In this document: piece after piece, positions 19,172 through 30,158 of the stretch
Position numbering within the stretch: position 1 is the first letter of the stretch
How the letters are laid out: each line of letters opens with the position of its first letter
Notes under the pieces: model-generated
Seen by the model: only the letters and a program-made list of their open reading frames with translations
What the model was told of the DNA's origin: nothing
Database searches by the model: none
Origin: Streptomyces sp. P3
Lineage (GTDB): Bacteria; Actinomycetota; Actinomycetes; Streptomycetales; Streptomycetaceae
Length of the DNA: 64,000 bases
Assembly (NCBI GenBank): GCA_016893485.2
Contig: JAFEKX020000001.1
Span: forward strand, 2,232,001-2,296,000
Direction of reading: 5' to 3'
Made by a program: the position numbers and the translations under genes

Positions 19172-20935
19172 TTACAGGTACTGACCGGTGTTCGCCACCG
19201 TGTCGATGGAGCGTCCGGTGTCGGCGCCCTGCTTTCCGGTGATGAGCGTACGGATGTAGACGATCCGCTCGCCCTTCTTTCCGGAGATCCGGGCCCAGTC
19301 GTCGGGGTTGGTGGTGTTGGGGAGGTCCTCGTTCTCCTTGAACTCGTCCACGCAGGCCTGGAGGAGGTGGGAGACGCGGATGCCTTTCTGCTTGTGGTCG
19401 AGGAAGTCCTTGATGGCCATCTTCTTGGCGCGGCCGACGATGTTCTCGATCATGGCGCCGGAGTTGAAGTCCTTGAAGTAGAGGACTTCCTTGTCACCGT
19501 TGGCGTAGGTGACCTCCAGGAAGCGGTTCTCCTCGGATTCCGTGTACATGTGTTCCACGGCCGTCTGGATCATGCTCTGGACGGTGGTGGTCTTGTCGCC
19601 GCTGTGCTCGCCGACGTCGTCCGGGTGGAGCGGGAGGCGTTCGGTGAGGTACTTGGCGAAGATGTCCTTGGCGGCCTCGGCGTCGGGACGCTCGATCTTG
19701 ATCTTCACGTCGAGACGGCCGGGGCGCAGGATGGCGGGGTCGATCATGTCCTCGCGGTTCGAGGCGCCGATCACGACCACGTTCTGGAGGCCTTCCACGC
19801 CGTCGATCTCGGCGAGCAGCTGGGGACGATGGTGTTCTCCACGTCCGAGCTGACACCGGAACCACGGGTACGGAAGAGGGACTCCATCTCGTCGAAGAAG
19901 ACGATGACGGGGTGCCCTCGCTGGCCTTCTCACGAGCGCGCTGGAAGACGAGGCGGATCTGCCGCTCGGTCTCTCCGACGTACTTGTTGAGGAGCTCGGG
20001 GCCCTTGATGTTGAGGAAGAAGCTCTTGCCGGTGGCCTGCCCGGTGACCTCGGCGACCTTTTTGGCCAGCGAGTTGGCGACGGCCTTGGCGATGAGCGTC
20101 TTACCGCATCCGGGGGCCCGTACAGCAGGACGCCCTTGGGCGGCCGCAGTTCGTGCTCCTTGAAGAGGTCGGGGTAGAGGTACGGCAGTTCGACCGCGTC
20201 GCGGATCATCTCGATCTGGCCGCCCAGACCGCCGATCTGCTCGTAGCCGATGTCGGGGACCTCTTCGAGGACGAGTTCCTCGACCTCGCTCTTCGGGACG
20301 ATCTCGTAGACGTAGCCGGAACGGGGTTCCAGCAGCAGGGCGTCGCCGGGGCGGATGGTGATGTCCAGCAGTGGCTCGGCGAGCCGTACCACCCGCTCCT
20401 CGTCGGTGTGCCCCACCACGAGGGCGCGTTCGCCGTCCTCGAGGATCTCCTTGAGGGTGACGATGTCGCCGACGCGCTCGTACTCCATGGCCTCGACCAC
20501 GTTGAGCGCTTCGTTGAGCATTACTTCCTGGCCGCGGCGGAGCTCTTCGAGATCCACGCTTGGGCTGACGTTCACCCGGAGTTTGCGGCCGCCGGTGAAG
20601 ATGTCCGCTGTGCCGTCCTCGTTGGCCACGAGGAAGACACCGAAGCCGGCCGGTGGCTGTGCGAGCCGGTCGACTTCTTCCTTGAGGGCCACGATCTGGT
20701 CGCGGGCCTCACGGAGCGTGTTGGCGAGTCGCTCGTTCTGGGCGGACACCCCGGCCAGATTGGTCTGCAGCTCGACGATCCGCTCTTCGAGAATCCTCGT
20801 GTGTCGCGGAGAGTCGGCGAGCTTACGTCGCAGGACGGCGATCTCCTGCTCAAGGTAGGCAATCTGCCCGGACGGGTCGTCGGACCCTCGTCCCGGGCGG
20901 ATGCCGCGGTTCATGTCGTCGTCGTGGGCTGCCAC
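19172..20935 (-). CDS. arc: Proteasome-activating AAA ATPase ARC (Mpa homologue)
   Basis: The hexameric ATPase that binds pupylated proteins, unfolds them and feeds them to the 20S core. An N-terminal coiled coil (about residues 20-75, [20 protein letters not shown]) is followed by two OB-fold regions and a AAA module with [13 protein letters not shown], the FFDEMESLF Walker B and the [17 protein letters not shown] sensor. It ends ANTGQYL, the tail that opens the PrcA gate. Three single-base losses (20112-20116, 19909-19912, 19822-19825) scramble the ATPase core in this assembly; repair gives 588 residues. The GTG at 20935 follows GGAGGAGGTGAGG. Confidence 0.95.
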   Translation of the reverse strand: MAAHDDDMNRGIRPGRGSDDPSGQIAYLEQEIAVLRRKLADSPRHTRILEERIVELQTNLAGVSAQNERLANTLREARDQIVALKEEVDRLAQPPAGFGVFLVANEDGTADIFTGGRKLRVNVSPSVDLEELRRGQEVMLNEALNVVEAMEYERVGDIVTLKEILEDGERALVVGHTDEERVVRLAEPLLDITIRPGDALLLEPRSGYVYEIVPKSEVEELVLEEVPDIGYEQIGGLGGQIEMIRDAVELPYLYPDLFKEHELRPPKGVLLYGPPDAVRRSSPRPSPTRWPKRSPRSPGRPPARASSSTSRAPSSSTSTSERPSGRSASSSSALVRRPARAPRHRLLRRDGVPLPYPWFRCQLGRGEHHRPQLLAEIDGVEGLQNVVVIGASNREDMIDPAILRPGRLDVKIKIERPDAEAAKDIFAKYLTERLPLHPDDVGEHSGDKTTTVQSMIQTAVEHMYTESEENRFLEVTYANGDKEVLYFKDFNSGAMIENIVGRAKKMAIKDFLDHKQKGIRVSHLLQACVDEFKENEDLPNTTNPDDWARISGKKGERIVYIRTLITGKQGADTGRSIDTVANTGQYL

Positions 20936-21327
20936 GGTCCTCACCTCCTCCAAGGGGAGCTGGACGCTTCCAGACCCTACCTGGGTGGGTGTCGATTGAA
21001 ACCCCTAGATCACAAAGACTGTCAAGGTGTGTCGTCGGTCACCCTGCGCTCTCCCTCACGCCGTGTGGATACCCACTCAACGTGATTCAGAAGCCGACTG
21101 TTCCAAGGCCGGGTTGGTCAAAACCCTTCACGGTGGACGCGAGTTGCCGTACGGACGGGTTCCGCGCCCGGTGGAAACCGGCCAGCGGGCCCCTGACGGA
21201 GAGTGCGCATGCGGACAGTGTCCGTCATGCGGAGGCGTGAAACCTGGGATCGCGGAGAAAGGTCGTCGGGGCGGGCGGAGGTAGGGTCGATGGAGTTCAA
21301 CACCCGGCGGAAACAGGAGACATCACC
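20936..21327. other. Divergent intergenic region between arc and ferredoxin
   Basis: 392 bp without a gene. It holds the arc ribosome site beside its start and an imperfect 26-nt palindrome at 21206-21231 with the perfect core GGACA-G-TGTCC and CGCATG/CATGCG ends. That palindrome lies about 97 bp upstream of the ferredoxin start and could be a regulator site. I see nothing else. Confidence 0.5.
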
Positions 21328-21627
21328 GTGCAGGACGAGGCCGCGGCCGACGGCGAGGCGCTGGAGGTCTGGATCGACCAGGACCTCTGTACCGGCGACG
21401 GGATCTGCGTCCAGTACGCCCCGGAGGTCTTCGAGCTGGACATCGACGGCCTGGCGTATGTGAAGAGCCCGGACGACGAGTTGCTCCAGGACAAGGGCGC
21501 CACCACGCGCGTGCCGCTGCCGCTGCTGGTCGATGTCGTGGACTCCGCCAAGGAGTGCCCGGGTGACTGCATCCATGTCCGCCGGGTCGCGGACCGGGTC
21601 GAGGTGTACGGGCCCGACGCGGCCTGA
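21328..21627 (+). CDS. Ferredoxin, bacterial 3Fe-4S or 4Fe-4S type
   Basis: A 99-residue electron carrier. The cluster motif CTGDGIC (about residues 21-27) has the CxxDGxC form typical of 3Fe-4S ferredoxins that serve P450s and similar enzymes. A last ligand lies in AKECPGDCIHV (about 75-82). The N-terminal extension is acidic. The GTG at 21328 is the likely start, with AGGAGA about six nt upstream. No P450 is encoded nearby, so the partner is unknown; a ferredoxin beside arc is common in Streptomyces. Confidence 0.9.
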   Translation: MQDEAAADGEALEVWIDQDLCTGDGICVQYAPEVFELDIDGLAYVKSPDDELLQDKGATTRVPLPLLVDVVDSAKECPGDCIHVRRVADRVEVYGPDAA

Positions 21628-21640
21628 GGGCCCGCGGGGG

Positions 21641-22223
21641 TCAGACGTTCTGGGCGTTGCCGGGGGTGGAGCGGACGAACGTGCCGTTCCGCCACTGCCA
21701 CTTGGCGGTCTCTTTCACGTCGGGGCAGCAACTGGGCACGTCGGCCGTCGAGTAGCCGAGCAGCGTGGTGAGCACCGCGCCGTCGCGTACGGCGAAGTCG
21801 GTGACGGTCTCGCGGGCCTTCGGGGCGACGAGGGTCGCGACCACCCGCGGCTCGGCGGCGCCGGCGGCCTGGGTGAGGACGTAGACGCCGTCGGGGGGTG
21901 CCCATGCCGGCGTCGCAGTGGACCACGGCGACCGTTTCCGGCCTGCCGTCGCCGTCGAGGTCCCCGGATGCCTTCTTCTGTACGACGGCCTTCACCGGGC
22001 CGCAGTCGATCGGGAAGGCGACGCCTGCGGTCGAGGGCGCGGAGACCGTGCTGCGCGCGGACTTGGACTGCGGGCCCGAGGCCTGGGCGGCATGCGCGGA
22101 GTCCGGTTGCAGGCCGGAGGAGAAGGCCACGACGCCGGCGAGAGCCGTGGCGGTGGCGACCCAGTGGATGGGCCGGGTGGTGGTGTGTGCCAGTTCCAGT
22201 TCCGGGACGGCGGAGTGCTGCAC
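21641..22223 (-). CDS. Secreted or membrane-anchored protein of unknown function
   Basis: A protein of about 193 residues. The N-terminal region contains a hydrophobic segment (HWVATATALAGVVAFSSG, about residues 21-38) followed by AHA, which may be a signal peptide cleavage site. A segment DLDGDGRPETVAVVHCDAG looks like a calcium-binding FG-GAP/VCBS-type repeat. The C-terminus contains PSCCPDVKETAKWQW. One extra C in a six-C run near 21895 breaks the frame. The GTG at 22223 is a tentative start. I do not recognise the family. Confidence 0.65.
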
Positions 22224-22367
22224 TAGGAGTGTCTCCTGCGAAGGCTGTGCCGGTGGGGGTGGCCTGCATGGTGCCACACGTCACAGTGCGGGGGAACGGC
22301 GGGGTCGACAGTTCGTTCGCCCCGTCGCACGGGGCGGGCCGCCGGTGGCGGTGTGTCAGAAGAGAGA

Positions 22368-22413
22368 CGCCGTGGCCGGGTTCCGGAGGTCTTCCGGGAA
22401 CTCGGCCACGGCG
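22368..22413 (-). terminator. Imperfect hairpin downstream of trmI
   Basis: CGCCGTGGCCG and CGGCCACGGCG form an 11-bp outer stem, extended inward by GTTCC/GGAAC pairing with one mismatch and one bulge. It lies 41 bp past the trmI stop and ahead of the secreted-protein gene. Confidence 0.65.
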
Positions 22414-22453
22414 TTCGTGCGTTGAGTGCGGCACAGGGCCGCCGGGGTGGGAC

Positions 22454-23357
22454 TCAGCGGCCGGCTGCGCCACCGGCGGCATTGGGGCCGTCGTAGTCGT
22501 CGCCGTAGGCGCCCTTGGCGGGGCGGCGGCGGCGCATGGGGGCTCGACACCGTCCGCGAGGCGGCGGGCGGTGAGGAGGAAGCCGGTGTGGCCGATCATC
22601 CGGTGGTCGGGGCGGACGGCCAGGCCCTCGACGTGCCAGTTGCGGAGCATCGTCTCCCACGCGGTCGGCTCGTTGAAGGAGCCGATCTCGCGGATGGACT
22701 CGACGGTGCGCGCGAGCTGGGTGGTGGTCGCGACGTAGCAGCAGAGGATGCCGCCGGGGACGAGGGCCTTGGAGACGGCCTCCAGGCACTCCCAGGGGCG
22801 AGCATGTCGAGGATGACGCGGTCGACGTCCGTGTCGGACAGGTTGTCCTGGAGGTCGCCGACGGTGAGCTGCCAGGCGGGGTGCGGGCCGCCGAAGTAGC
22901 GCTCCACGTTCTGCTGGGCGATCTCGGCGAAGTCCTCGCGGCGCTCGTAGGAGTGCAGCATGCCCTGGTCGCCGATGGCGCGCAGCAGGAAGCTGCTGAG
23001 CGAGCCGGAGCCCACGCCCGCTTCCACGACGCGGGCGCCGGGGAAGATGTCCGCGAAGGCCAGGATCTGCCCCGCGTCCTTGGGGTAGACCACGGCGGCG
23101 CCGCGGGGCATGGACAGGACGTAGTCGGGGAGCAGGGGGCGCAGCGCGAGGTAGGCGACGTTTCCGGTGGTGCGGACAACGCTGCCCTCGGGTGCGCCGA
23201 TCAGTTCGTCGTGCGGGAAGGAACCCTTGTGGGTGTGGAAATTCTTCCCGGCTTCGAGCGTGAACGTGTAGTGGCGGCCCTTGGGGTCGGTCAGCTGAAC
23301 CTGGTCCCCGACCTTGAAGGGCCCGCGCCTGCGGGCGGCACCGGTCGGTTCGGACAT
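22454..23357 (-). CDS. trmI: tRNA (adenine-N1)-methyltransferase TrmI
   Basis: Methylates adenine 58 in the T loop of tRNA using S-adenosylmethionine. A small N-terminal beta domain (GPFKVGDQVQLTDPKGRHYT) precedes a Rossmann methyltransferase core with VVEAGVGSGSLSSFLL (SAM motif I, about residue 110), SYERREDFAEIA and VDRVILDMLAP (motif IV). Two frame breaks near 22800 and 22540 are each repaired by one base, giving about 301 residues ending GPNAAGGAAGR. The gene commonly lies between arc and the RecB-type nuclease in actinomycetes. Confidence 0.92.
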
Positions 23358-23407
23358 GTGACCAGCCTACCGGCGTTTACGGGGGCCGCCGACCACGCGC
23401 GCGTGCG

Positions 23408-25070
23408 TCAGTTGGGGCGGGCCATGGCCTTCACGAAGGCGCGCTCGACGTCGGCTGCGGACAGGACGCCGTAGATCTCGCCGGTCTCCTCGATGACGAG
23501 GTACTCGGTGGCGGGGGTGGCGCGCAGGGCGTCGAGGAGGTCCTCTCCGGCGAGTTCGGCGGAGACGCGCATGCCGTCGGTGAGGTCCTGGGCGAGGCCG
23601 CTGACGGTGACCCAGGGGCGGCGGTGTTCGGGGACGCCGACGATGGCGGCCTCGCGGACGAGGGAGAGGGCTGGCCGTCGGCGTCGACGACGACCAGGGC
23701 GCGGGCGCCGGCCGCGTTGGCGCGGCGCAGGGCCTCGGAGAGCGGGGTGTTGGTCTCGACGGGGACCGCGCGGCGGGTGAGGTTGCGGGCGCGGAGTTCC
23801 GGGAGGTGTTCGCGGAGGCGGGCCATACGGAGGCTGTTGCCGGCACCGGTCCAGATGATCGCGGCGAGGATCGCGGCGAGCAGCGCGTCCGTGACGGTGT
23901 CCATGCCGCTGATGTCCTCGGTGTTGGTGCCGAGGGCGCCGGTCTGGGTGAGCAGCGGGAGGCCGATGAGGACGGAGACGGCGAGGGCGCGGCCGACCCA
24001 GGCGGCGGCGATGGTGCCGCTCATGGGCCTGCCGGTGATCTTCCAGACCACCGCGCGGAGCATGCGGCCGCCGTCGAGGGGCAGGCCGGGCAGGAGGTTG
24101 AAGGCGGCCACGATGAGGTTGGAGACCATCAGGCCGGCCAGCAGGACGCCGGGGACGGTGCCGGGCTCCACGGGCAGCATCGCCAGGTAGAAGATGCCCG
24201 AGAGGATCAGCGAGAGCAGCGGGCCGACGAAGGCCAGCACGAACTCCCTGCCGGGGGTCTCGGCCTCCTTCTCGATCTCGGAGACACCGCCGAAGAACTG
24301 CAGCTGGATGCGGCGGACCGGGAGTTTGAAGCGGAGCGCGGCGACGGTGTGGGCGAGTTCGTGGACCAGGACCGAGCCGTAGAAGGCGACCGCGAAGAAG
24401 AGGGCCACGAGGTAGCGGGCGGCGCCGAGTTCGGGCAGGACGCGGTCGAGCTGGCCGCCGAACACCCAGGTGATGAGCGCGGCGACGAGGAACCAGCTGG
24501 GCGCCACGTAGACGGGCACGCCGAAGGGCCGTCCCATGAGCAGGCCGCCGCCGGGCTCCTTCGGGCGCTGCGGGGGCGTCCCTTGGCGATGCGGGCGCCG
24601 GAGCTGGGGCTGGTGTCGGGTCCGGTGTGTTCGGTGTGGGCGTAGGGGTGGTGGGGGCGAGGTCGTGGTCGCCGGTGTGGTCGTGGCTCGTGGGGTGCCG
24701 TCGGGCTTCGGCTCACCGTTCGGGTGGGCGTGCGTCGGGGCGGGGGCGGACGAGGTGCCGGGGTCCGTGTGGTCCCGGGTGCCGGGGTCGGTCGACGTGG
24801 CCTCGGGTGCCGCGGCTTGGTCCGTGGTCGGCCGGGACGAGGATTCCGTTTCCGTACGGTCCTCCGCGGCGGGCTCCGGTGACGTGGTCGCGTCGTCGTG
24901 GGCCTCGGGCTGGGTGTCCTCGTGGTGCCGAGGTGTGGGCCCGGCCGTGGTGTCGTCCGGTCGGGGTTCGGGGTGCCGGGGTCGGCGGCCGGGGTGGTGG
25001 CACCCGTGGCGTCCTCGGTCGGCTCGTTGGTGCCGGACCGCGGCTGCCCGCTCCCGCCGCTCTCGTCCAC
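23408..25070 (-). CDS. Site-2-type membrane metalloprotease with CBS domains
   Basis: An integral membrane zinc protease of family M50. The catalytic HExxH is in VLVHELAHTV and the third ligand in NLLPGLPLDGGRMLR. Several hydrophobic helices surround them, and two CBS repeats follow (RAVPVETNTPLSEALRRANA; TEYLVIEETGEIYGVLS). Before the core MGRPFGVPVYVAPSW there is a long Pro/Thr/Ala-rich stretch of about 170 residues, unlike the shorter leaders I know. Frame breaks lie near 24970 and 23675. The GTG at 25070 follows GAGGGG. A start at the internal Met of MGRPFG (about 24537) is the alternative if the low-complexity part is not translated. Confidence 0.85.
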
Positions 25071-25244
25071 GGTGTCCCCTCGTTCGAAGCATCCTCCGCG
25101 CCAGCCGGGCGGAGGGGTCTCGGGTCGATGGTATGCGGCGGTCGTGGCGCGTTCCGCCCCGGCACCCCCGCGTTTCCCCGGCTGTCGCGAGTGCGTCGGC
25201 CGGGATCGGGTGACTGTCAGTGGCGGGCCGTAAGGTCTGTGGGC

Positions 25245-26183
<939 letters not shown>

Positions 26184-26527
26184 CGGGGGCGGTTCCCGGA
26201 GAGGGGCGGTGGCTGGCGCCGCTTCCGGTGACGAGGCGGGCGGTGGTTCCGGGGGGGTGTGGAGGTGCCGGGGCTGGTTCCGGTGAGGTGACGGGAGCTG
26301 CTTCCGGGGAGGGAGCAGAGGCCGCGGAAGCTGGTTCCGGCGAGCGCGCGGAGGTGGCGGGCGCTGGTTCCGGCCAGGGCGCGGGCGCGGCGTAGGAGTC
26401 CCGCCGCGAGTTCCGGGCGTGAGCTGGGCGGGGTGGCCGCTGAGGGAAGGGCTGGGCTCAGCGGACTGCGCTCCTGTCCGGGGGCCGGGGTTGGCAGCGG
26501 GCGTTGCTGTCGGGAGAGCGGGCTCGG

Positions 26528-26850
26528 CAGACGGTGTCCTGCCAGGGGGCAGACTCGGCCACAACGTTCCTGCCGGGAGCCCGAACCCAGCACGCCGGGT
26601 TCCTGCCGGGGCCCGGTCCCAGCAGACAGCATTCACCCCGAAAGCCCGGCCTCGGCCAAGGACGGTCCCGCCGAAAACCCCCGCCCCAGCACACGGCGTT
26701 CCCGCCAAGGGCCCACACCCGGCAGACGACATTCCTGCCGAGAGCCCGAACCCAGCATGCCCCGGCAGACGACGTTCCTGCCAGGAGCCCGAACCCAGCA
26801 CAGCGCGCTCCTGCGGGCCCGCCCCGGCTGACAGCGTTCCCGCCTCAGTG
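26528..26850. repeat. Imperfect 33-bp minisatellite, about nine units
   Basis: Units centre on TTCCTGCCGGGAGCCCGAAC. Six consecutive 33-bp units run from 26561 to 26758; more diverged ones flank them, one offset by 10 bp. Because 33 is a multiple of three, both strands show 11-residue periodic translations (for example TTFLPGARTQH), which probably reflect DNA repetition and not selection for a protein. Confidence 0.7.
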
Positions 26851-27101
26851 CCACACGCACCAAAACCGCGCCCCGTCGGCAACCGCCGCCAAGCGAGGGG
26901 CCCGGCGCGACGAACCAGGTACTCAGCCGCCCCCTAAGCCCGGACGCTCCACCCCGCGCACCCAGCAGGCACACCCGCCCACCAACCTGCACCCCGTCTA
27001 GGCCCCGGACACCCAAACCCACGTACTCGGCCATGCCCACGCACAGCAAGCCGCCGTACCCAGCCAGACCACGCCCAACAACCCGCCCGACCCACCGGCA
27101 A

Positions 27102-27162
27102 CCCCCACCCAAAGCCCACCCCCGCAAGCCCACACCCCCGCAACCCCGGCACCCCCAAGCCC
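27102..27162. repeat. C-run block (potential G-quadruplex on minus strand)
   Basis: Five or more runs of three to five C separated by short spacers lie 61-121 bp upstream of the response regulator start. The minus strand reads as G runs with loops of one to seven nt. Confidence 0.5.
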
Positions 27163-27222
27163 GGTCGAGTCGCGCAGCGTTGCGCAGGGCAGAATGGGGC
27201 CGGGCTAGCGAAGGAGATTCAC

Positions 27223-27894
27223 GTGGCCATCCGCGTCCTACTGGTCGATGACCAGCCGCTGCTGCGAACCGGGTTCCGGATGATTCTGGAGGCGGAGCAG
27301 GATCTCGCGGTCGTCGGCGAGGCCGGAGACGGTCTGCAGGCGCTCGACCAGGTGCGGGCTCTGCAGCCCGATGTGGTGCTGATGGACATCCGTATGCCGC
27401 GGATGGACGGGGTCGAGGCGACCCGGCAGATCACCGGTCCCGGGCGGGACGGTCCGGCGAAGGTGCTGGTGCTGACCACGTTCGACCTCGACGAGTACGT
27501 GGTTGAGGCCTTGCGGGCCGGCGCCAGCGGCTTCCTGCTCAAGGACGCGCCCGCCAACGAACTCGTGCAGGCGATCCGCGTGGTGGCCGCCGGCGAGGCC
27601 ATGCTCGCGCCGAGCATCACGCGGCGGCTGCTCGACAAGTACGCCGGTCATCTCCCGTCCGGTGACGAGCCGGTGCCGGACACCCTGCACACGTTGACGG
27701 ACCGTGAGGTCGAGGTGCTGAAGCTGGTGGCGCGCGGGCTGTCGAACGCGGAGATCGCCGCCGACCTGTTCGTCAGCGAGACCACCGTGAAGACGCACGT
27801 GGGGCACGTCCTCACCAAGCTGGGCCTGCGCGACCGGGTGCAGGCGGCGGTGTACGCGTACGAGAGCGGGTTGGTGCGCCCCGGCGCGCAGTAG
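27223..27894 (+). CDS. NarL/LuxR-type response regulator
   Basis: A 223-residue two-component regulator with an intact frame. The receiver domain shows the acidic pair in LLVDDQPL (Asp9, Asp10), phospho-acceptor Asp55 in LMDIRMPRMDG, Thr85/86 and Lys107 in FLLKDAP. The C-terminal LuxR helix-turn-helix reads TDREVEVLKLVARGLSNAEI and KTHVGHVLTKLGLRDRVQA. The GTG at 27223 follows GAAGGAG. No sensor kinase is adjacent, so it is an orphan in this window; a strong terminator follows. Confidence 0.95.
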   Translation: MAIRVLLVDDQPLLRTGFRMILEAEQDLAVVGEAGDGLQALDQVRALQPDVVLMDIRMPRMDGVEATRQITGPGRDGPAKVLVLTTFDLDEYVVEALRAGASGFLLKDAPANELVQAIRVVAAGEAMLAPSITRRLLDKYAGHLPSGDEPVPDTLHTLTDREVEVLKLVARGLSNAEIAADLFVSETTVKTHVGHVLTKLGLRDRVQAAVYAYESGLVRPGAQ

Positions 27895-27923
27895 ACACCG
27901 CACCGGGTACACGGCGGTACGTA

Positions 27924-27962
27924 CGAAGAGGGCGCCCCTTCCTGACAGGGGCGCCCTCTTCG
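27924..27962. terminator. Strong hairpin after the response regulator
   Basis: A perfect 16-bp stem (CGAAGAGGGCGCCCCT and its complement) with a 7-nt loop lies 29 bp past the response regulator stop. Confidence 0.85.
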
Positions 27963-28028
27963 TGTGTGCGGGCCGGAGCGAGCGCGAACCTTGCCGAGAG
28001 GCCAAGCGCCGCCCTTGCCGACAGGCCG

Positions 28029-28064
28029 GTGGCCAGTCTCGCCGGGTTCGGCGGGACTGGCCAC
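28029..28064 (-). terminator. Hairpin downstream of the peptide-binding protein gene
   Basis: A 15-bp stem (GTGGCCAGTCTCGCC pairing with GGCGGGACTGGCCAC, one T-G wobble) with a 6-nt loop lies 65 bp past the stop at 28130. Confidence 0.7.
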
Positions 28065-28129
28065 TGGTCGAGCTGGTTCAGCGGGCGTGCCGTCGGGTCT
28101 TCAGAGACAGACCCGGGCGGTCGGCCGCG

Positions 28130-29734
28130 TCAGTTCCCCACGCCCCGGCCCAGCTCCCAGAGCTGAAGCGTCGAGGAGGAGTTGAGGACGTACGCCGTGC
28201 CCGTCACGTCGTCGCGGGCGGCGACGTACTGCTTGCCCTGCCACAGCGGGATCAGCGGGACGTCGGAGGCGACGATGTCCTGGATGGCCGTGAGGCTCTT
28301 GGACGCGGCGAGCCGGTCGGCCTCGCGGCGGGACTCCGGGATCAGGGTGTTCATGATCTTGGTGTTGGCGTACGGCGAACCGAGGGTGTTGTCCTTGTCC
28401 AGGAACGGCGCGAGGTAGTTGTCGGCGTCGGGGAAGTCGGGGAACCAACCCATCCCGTAGACGTCGTACTTGCCCTTCTGCTCGGCCGGACGGAACGTCG
28501 ACCAGGCGGTGCCCTGGATGCTGACGTCGAACAGGCCGCTGGCGTTGAGCTGCTTCTGGAGCTGCTGGAACTCTTCCTTGGTGGCCGAGCCGTAGTGGTC
28601 GGTCGTGTAGTGCATGGTCAGCTTCACCGGAGTGGTGATGTTGGCCAGCTCCATCATCTTCTTGGCCTTGGTGACGCTCGGGTCGCCGTACTTGTTGAAG
28701 AACGAGTTCGAGTGACCGGTGATGGTCGCCGGGACCATCGAGTAGAGCGGCTCGGCCTCGGTGCCGTAGACCTTGGAGACGAGTTCGCCGCGGTCGATGA
28801 TCTGGGCCATCGCCTCGCGTACGGCCTTCGACTTCACGGTCTCGGCGTTGGTGTTGAAGCCGAGGTAGCGGATCTCGAGGCCGGGCATCTCGACGAGGTC
28901 GACGTTGCCGTCCGTGGCGTCGCTGAGCTTCTGGATCTGCTCCGGCGTCATGGAGCGCGTCATGACGTCGATGTCGCCCTTGTTGATCGCGCTGCCCATG
29001 GCGTCGGCGTCCGCGAAGGTGCGCATCTCGACCTTGTTGTTGTTCACCTTCAAGGCACCCTTGTAATTGGGGTTCTTGGTGAACGTGGCCGTGGTGATCG
29101 CGCCGTCCTTCTCGGCGACCGAGAGGGTGTACGGGCCCGAGCCGTCGACGGCGAGACCGTCGCGCAGCTTGTCCTTCTGGTAGTCGTCGGGGTTCACGAT
29201 GCCGGCGACGGGAGTGGACAGCTTGTACGGGAACGTGGCGTCGGCCGTCTTCAGGTGGAAGATGACCTCGCGGTCGCCCTGGGTCTCGACGGTGTCGACG
29301 GTGGACAGCAGGGCGAACACACCGCTGTCGGCCTTGAGGCGCATCGCACGGTCGACGGAGTACTTCACGTCCTCCGCGGTGATCTTGTCGCCGTTGGCGA
29401 ACTTGAGACCGTCGCGCAGGGTGCAGGCGTAGCGCTCGTTGCCGGTGTCGGTAAAGCCGCACTTCTCGGCGGCCTCGGGCACCGGGTCGCCCTCGCCCTT
29501 GGGCTGGATCATCAGGGTCTGCACGGTCTGGCGCAGGATGTTCCAGGTGCCGACGTCGTAGGCGTAGGCGGGGTCGAGCGGCGCCGGAGCGTCCTTCGTC
29601 GCCTCGAACCGGTCCGTGGTGCCGACGATGATCGCATCGCCGCTGGAACTCCCGCTGCCGGAGCCGCCACAGGCGGCGAGCACCGGCGCGAGCAGGCCGA
29701 CGACGGCCGGCAGCACCAAAGTCTTGCGGTTCAT
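28130..29734 (-). CDS. Peptide-type ABC transporter substrate-binding lipoprotein
   Basis: A 534-residue extracytoplasmic solute-binding protein of family 5 (dipeptide/oligopeptide/nickel type). The signal peptide MNRKTLVLPAVVGLLAPVLA leads to the lipobox LAAC at about residue 22, followed by a Gly/Ser linker. Family features include LRDGLKFANGDKITAEDVKY and the C-terminal SSTLQLWELGRG. The frame is intact. No permease or ATPase gene is adjacent, so it is an orphan binding protein; the ligand cannot be told from sequence. Confidence 0.93.
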   Translation of the reverse strand: MNRKTLVLPAVVGLLAPVLAACGGSGSGSSSGDAIIVGTTDRFEATKDAPAPLDPAYAYDVGTWNILRQTVQTLMIQPKGEGDPVPEAAEKCGFTDTGNERYACTLRDGLKFANGDKITAEDVKYSVDRAMRLKADSGVFALLSTVDTVETQGDREVIFHLKTADATFPYKLSTPVAGIVNPDDYQKDKLRDGLAVDGSGPYTLSVAEKDGAITTATFTKNPNYKGALKVNNNKVEMRTFADADAMGSAINKGDIDVMTRSMTPEQIQKLSDATDGNVDLVEMPGLEIRYLGFNTNAETVKSKAVREAMAQIIDRGELVSKVYGTEAEPLYSMVPATITGHSNSFFNKYGDPSVTKAKKMMELANITTPVKLTMHYTTDHYGSATKEEFQQLQKQLNASGLFDVSIQGTAWSTFRPAEQKGKYDVYGMGWFPDFPDADNYLAPFLDKDNTLGSPYANTKIMNTLIPESRREADRLAASKSLTAIQDIVASDVPLIPLWQGKQYVAARDDVTGTAYVLNSSSTLQLWELGRGVGN

Positions 29735-30158
29735 GCTCGAGTTTCTCCAGAGCTGTTCGAGTCCGTGTACCCGGCATGCATGGGGTGGTGATGCCGATCA
29801 CGGGGATTAGGGCGATGTTCTCGCGTTGAGATTAGTCCGGACCCGCACCGGGGTTCGCGGCCACCGTAGTTGAGTTCCCATCACGCTGCGGAACCGGTCG
29901 TGGACAGACCGAAAACCCGCCGAGGGAAGGATTAGTGCAGGGTTTCACCAATCGGGACACAAGGGTGCGCGATCGGCCTCAGAAATGGGGTGAACAGCAC
30001 AGGGTGGCGACGATGTCGACCCCCTTGCGCGTGGTGAACCTCACACCCGTCAACTCGGTTGGAGCGCAACGGAATTCGGCCGGTCGATCACGTCCGAATT
30101 CCATTCCCTTTGATCCCATTGGACTTTGCACGCTCGGTGAACGGTTGACGCATTTCCG
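29735..30158. other. Intergenic region upstream of the peptide-binding protein
   Basis: 424 bp with no gene. It holds one notable inverted repeat, GGAATTCGG (30071-30079) and CCGAATTCC (30094-30102), with a 14-nt spacer. This lies 57 bp beyond the HAD gene stop and could be its terminator or an operator. The region is less GC-rich than its neighbours, as expected for promoters. Confidence 0.5.

Larger units (their letters stand above)
26184..27222. other. Long intergenic region with repeats, no convincing gene
   Basis: About 1 kb between the nuclease and the response regulator. At 26220-26390 short copies of GCTGGTTCCGG recur every 25-33 bp. At 26528-26850 there is an imperfect 33-bp tandem repeat. 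At 27102-27162 the plus strand is a series of C runs. Open frames exist on both strands because of the repeats, but none has a plausible start and ribosome site or resembles a protein I know. Confidence 0.6.
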
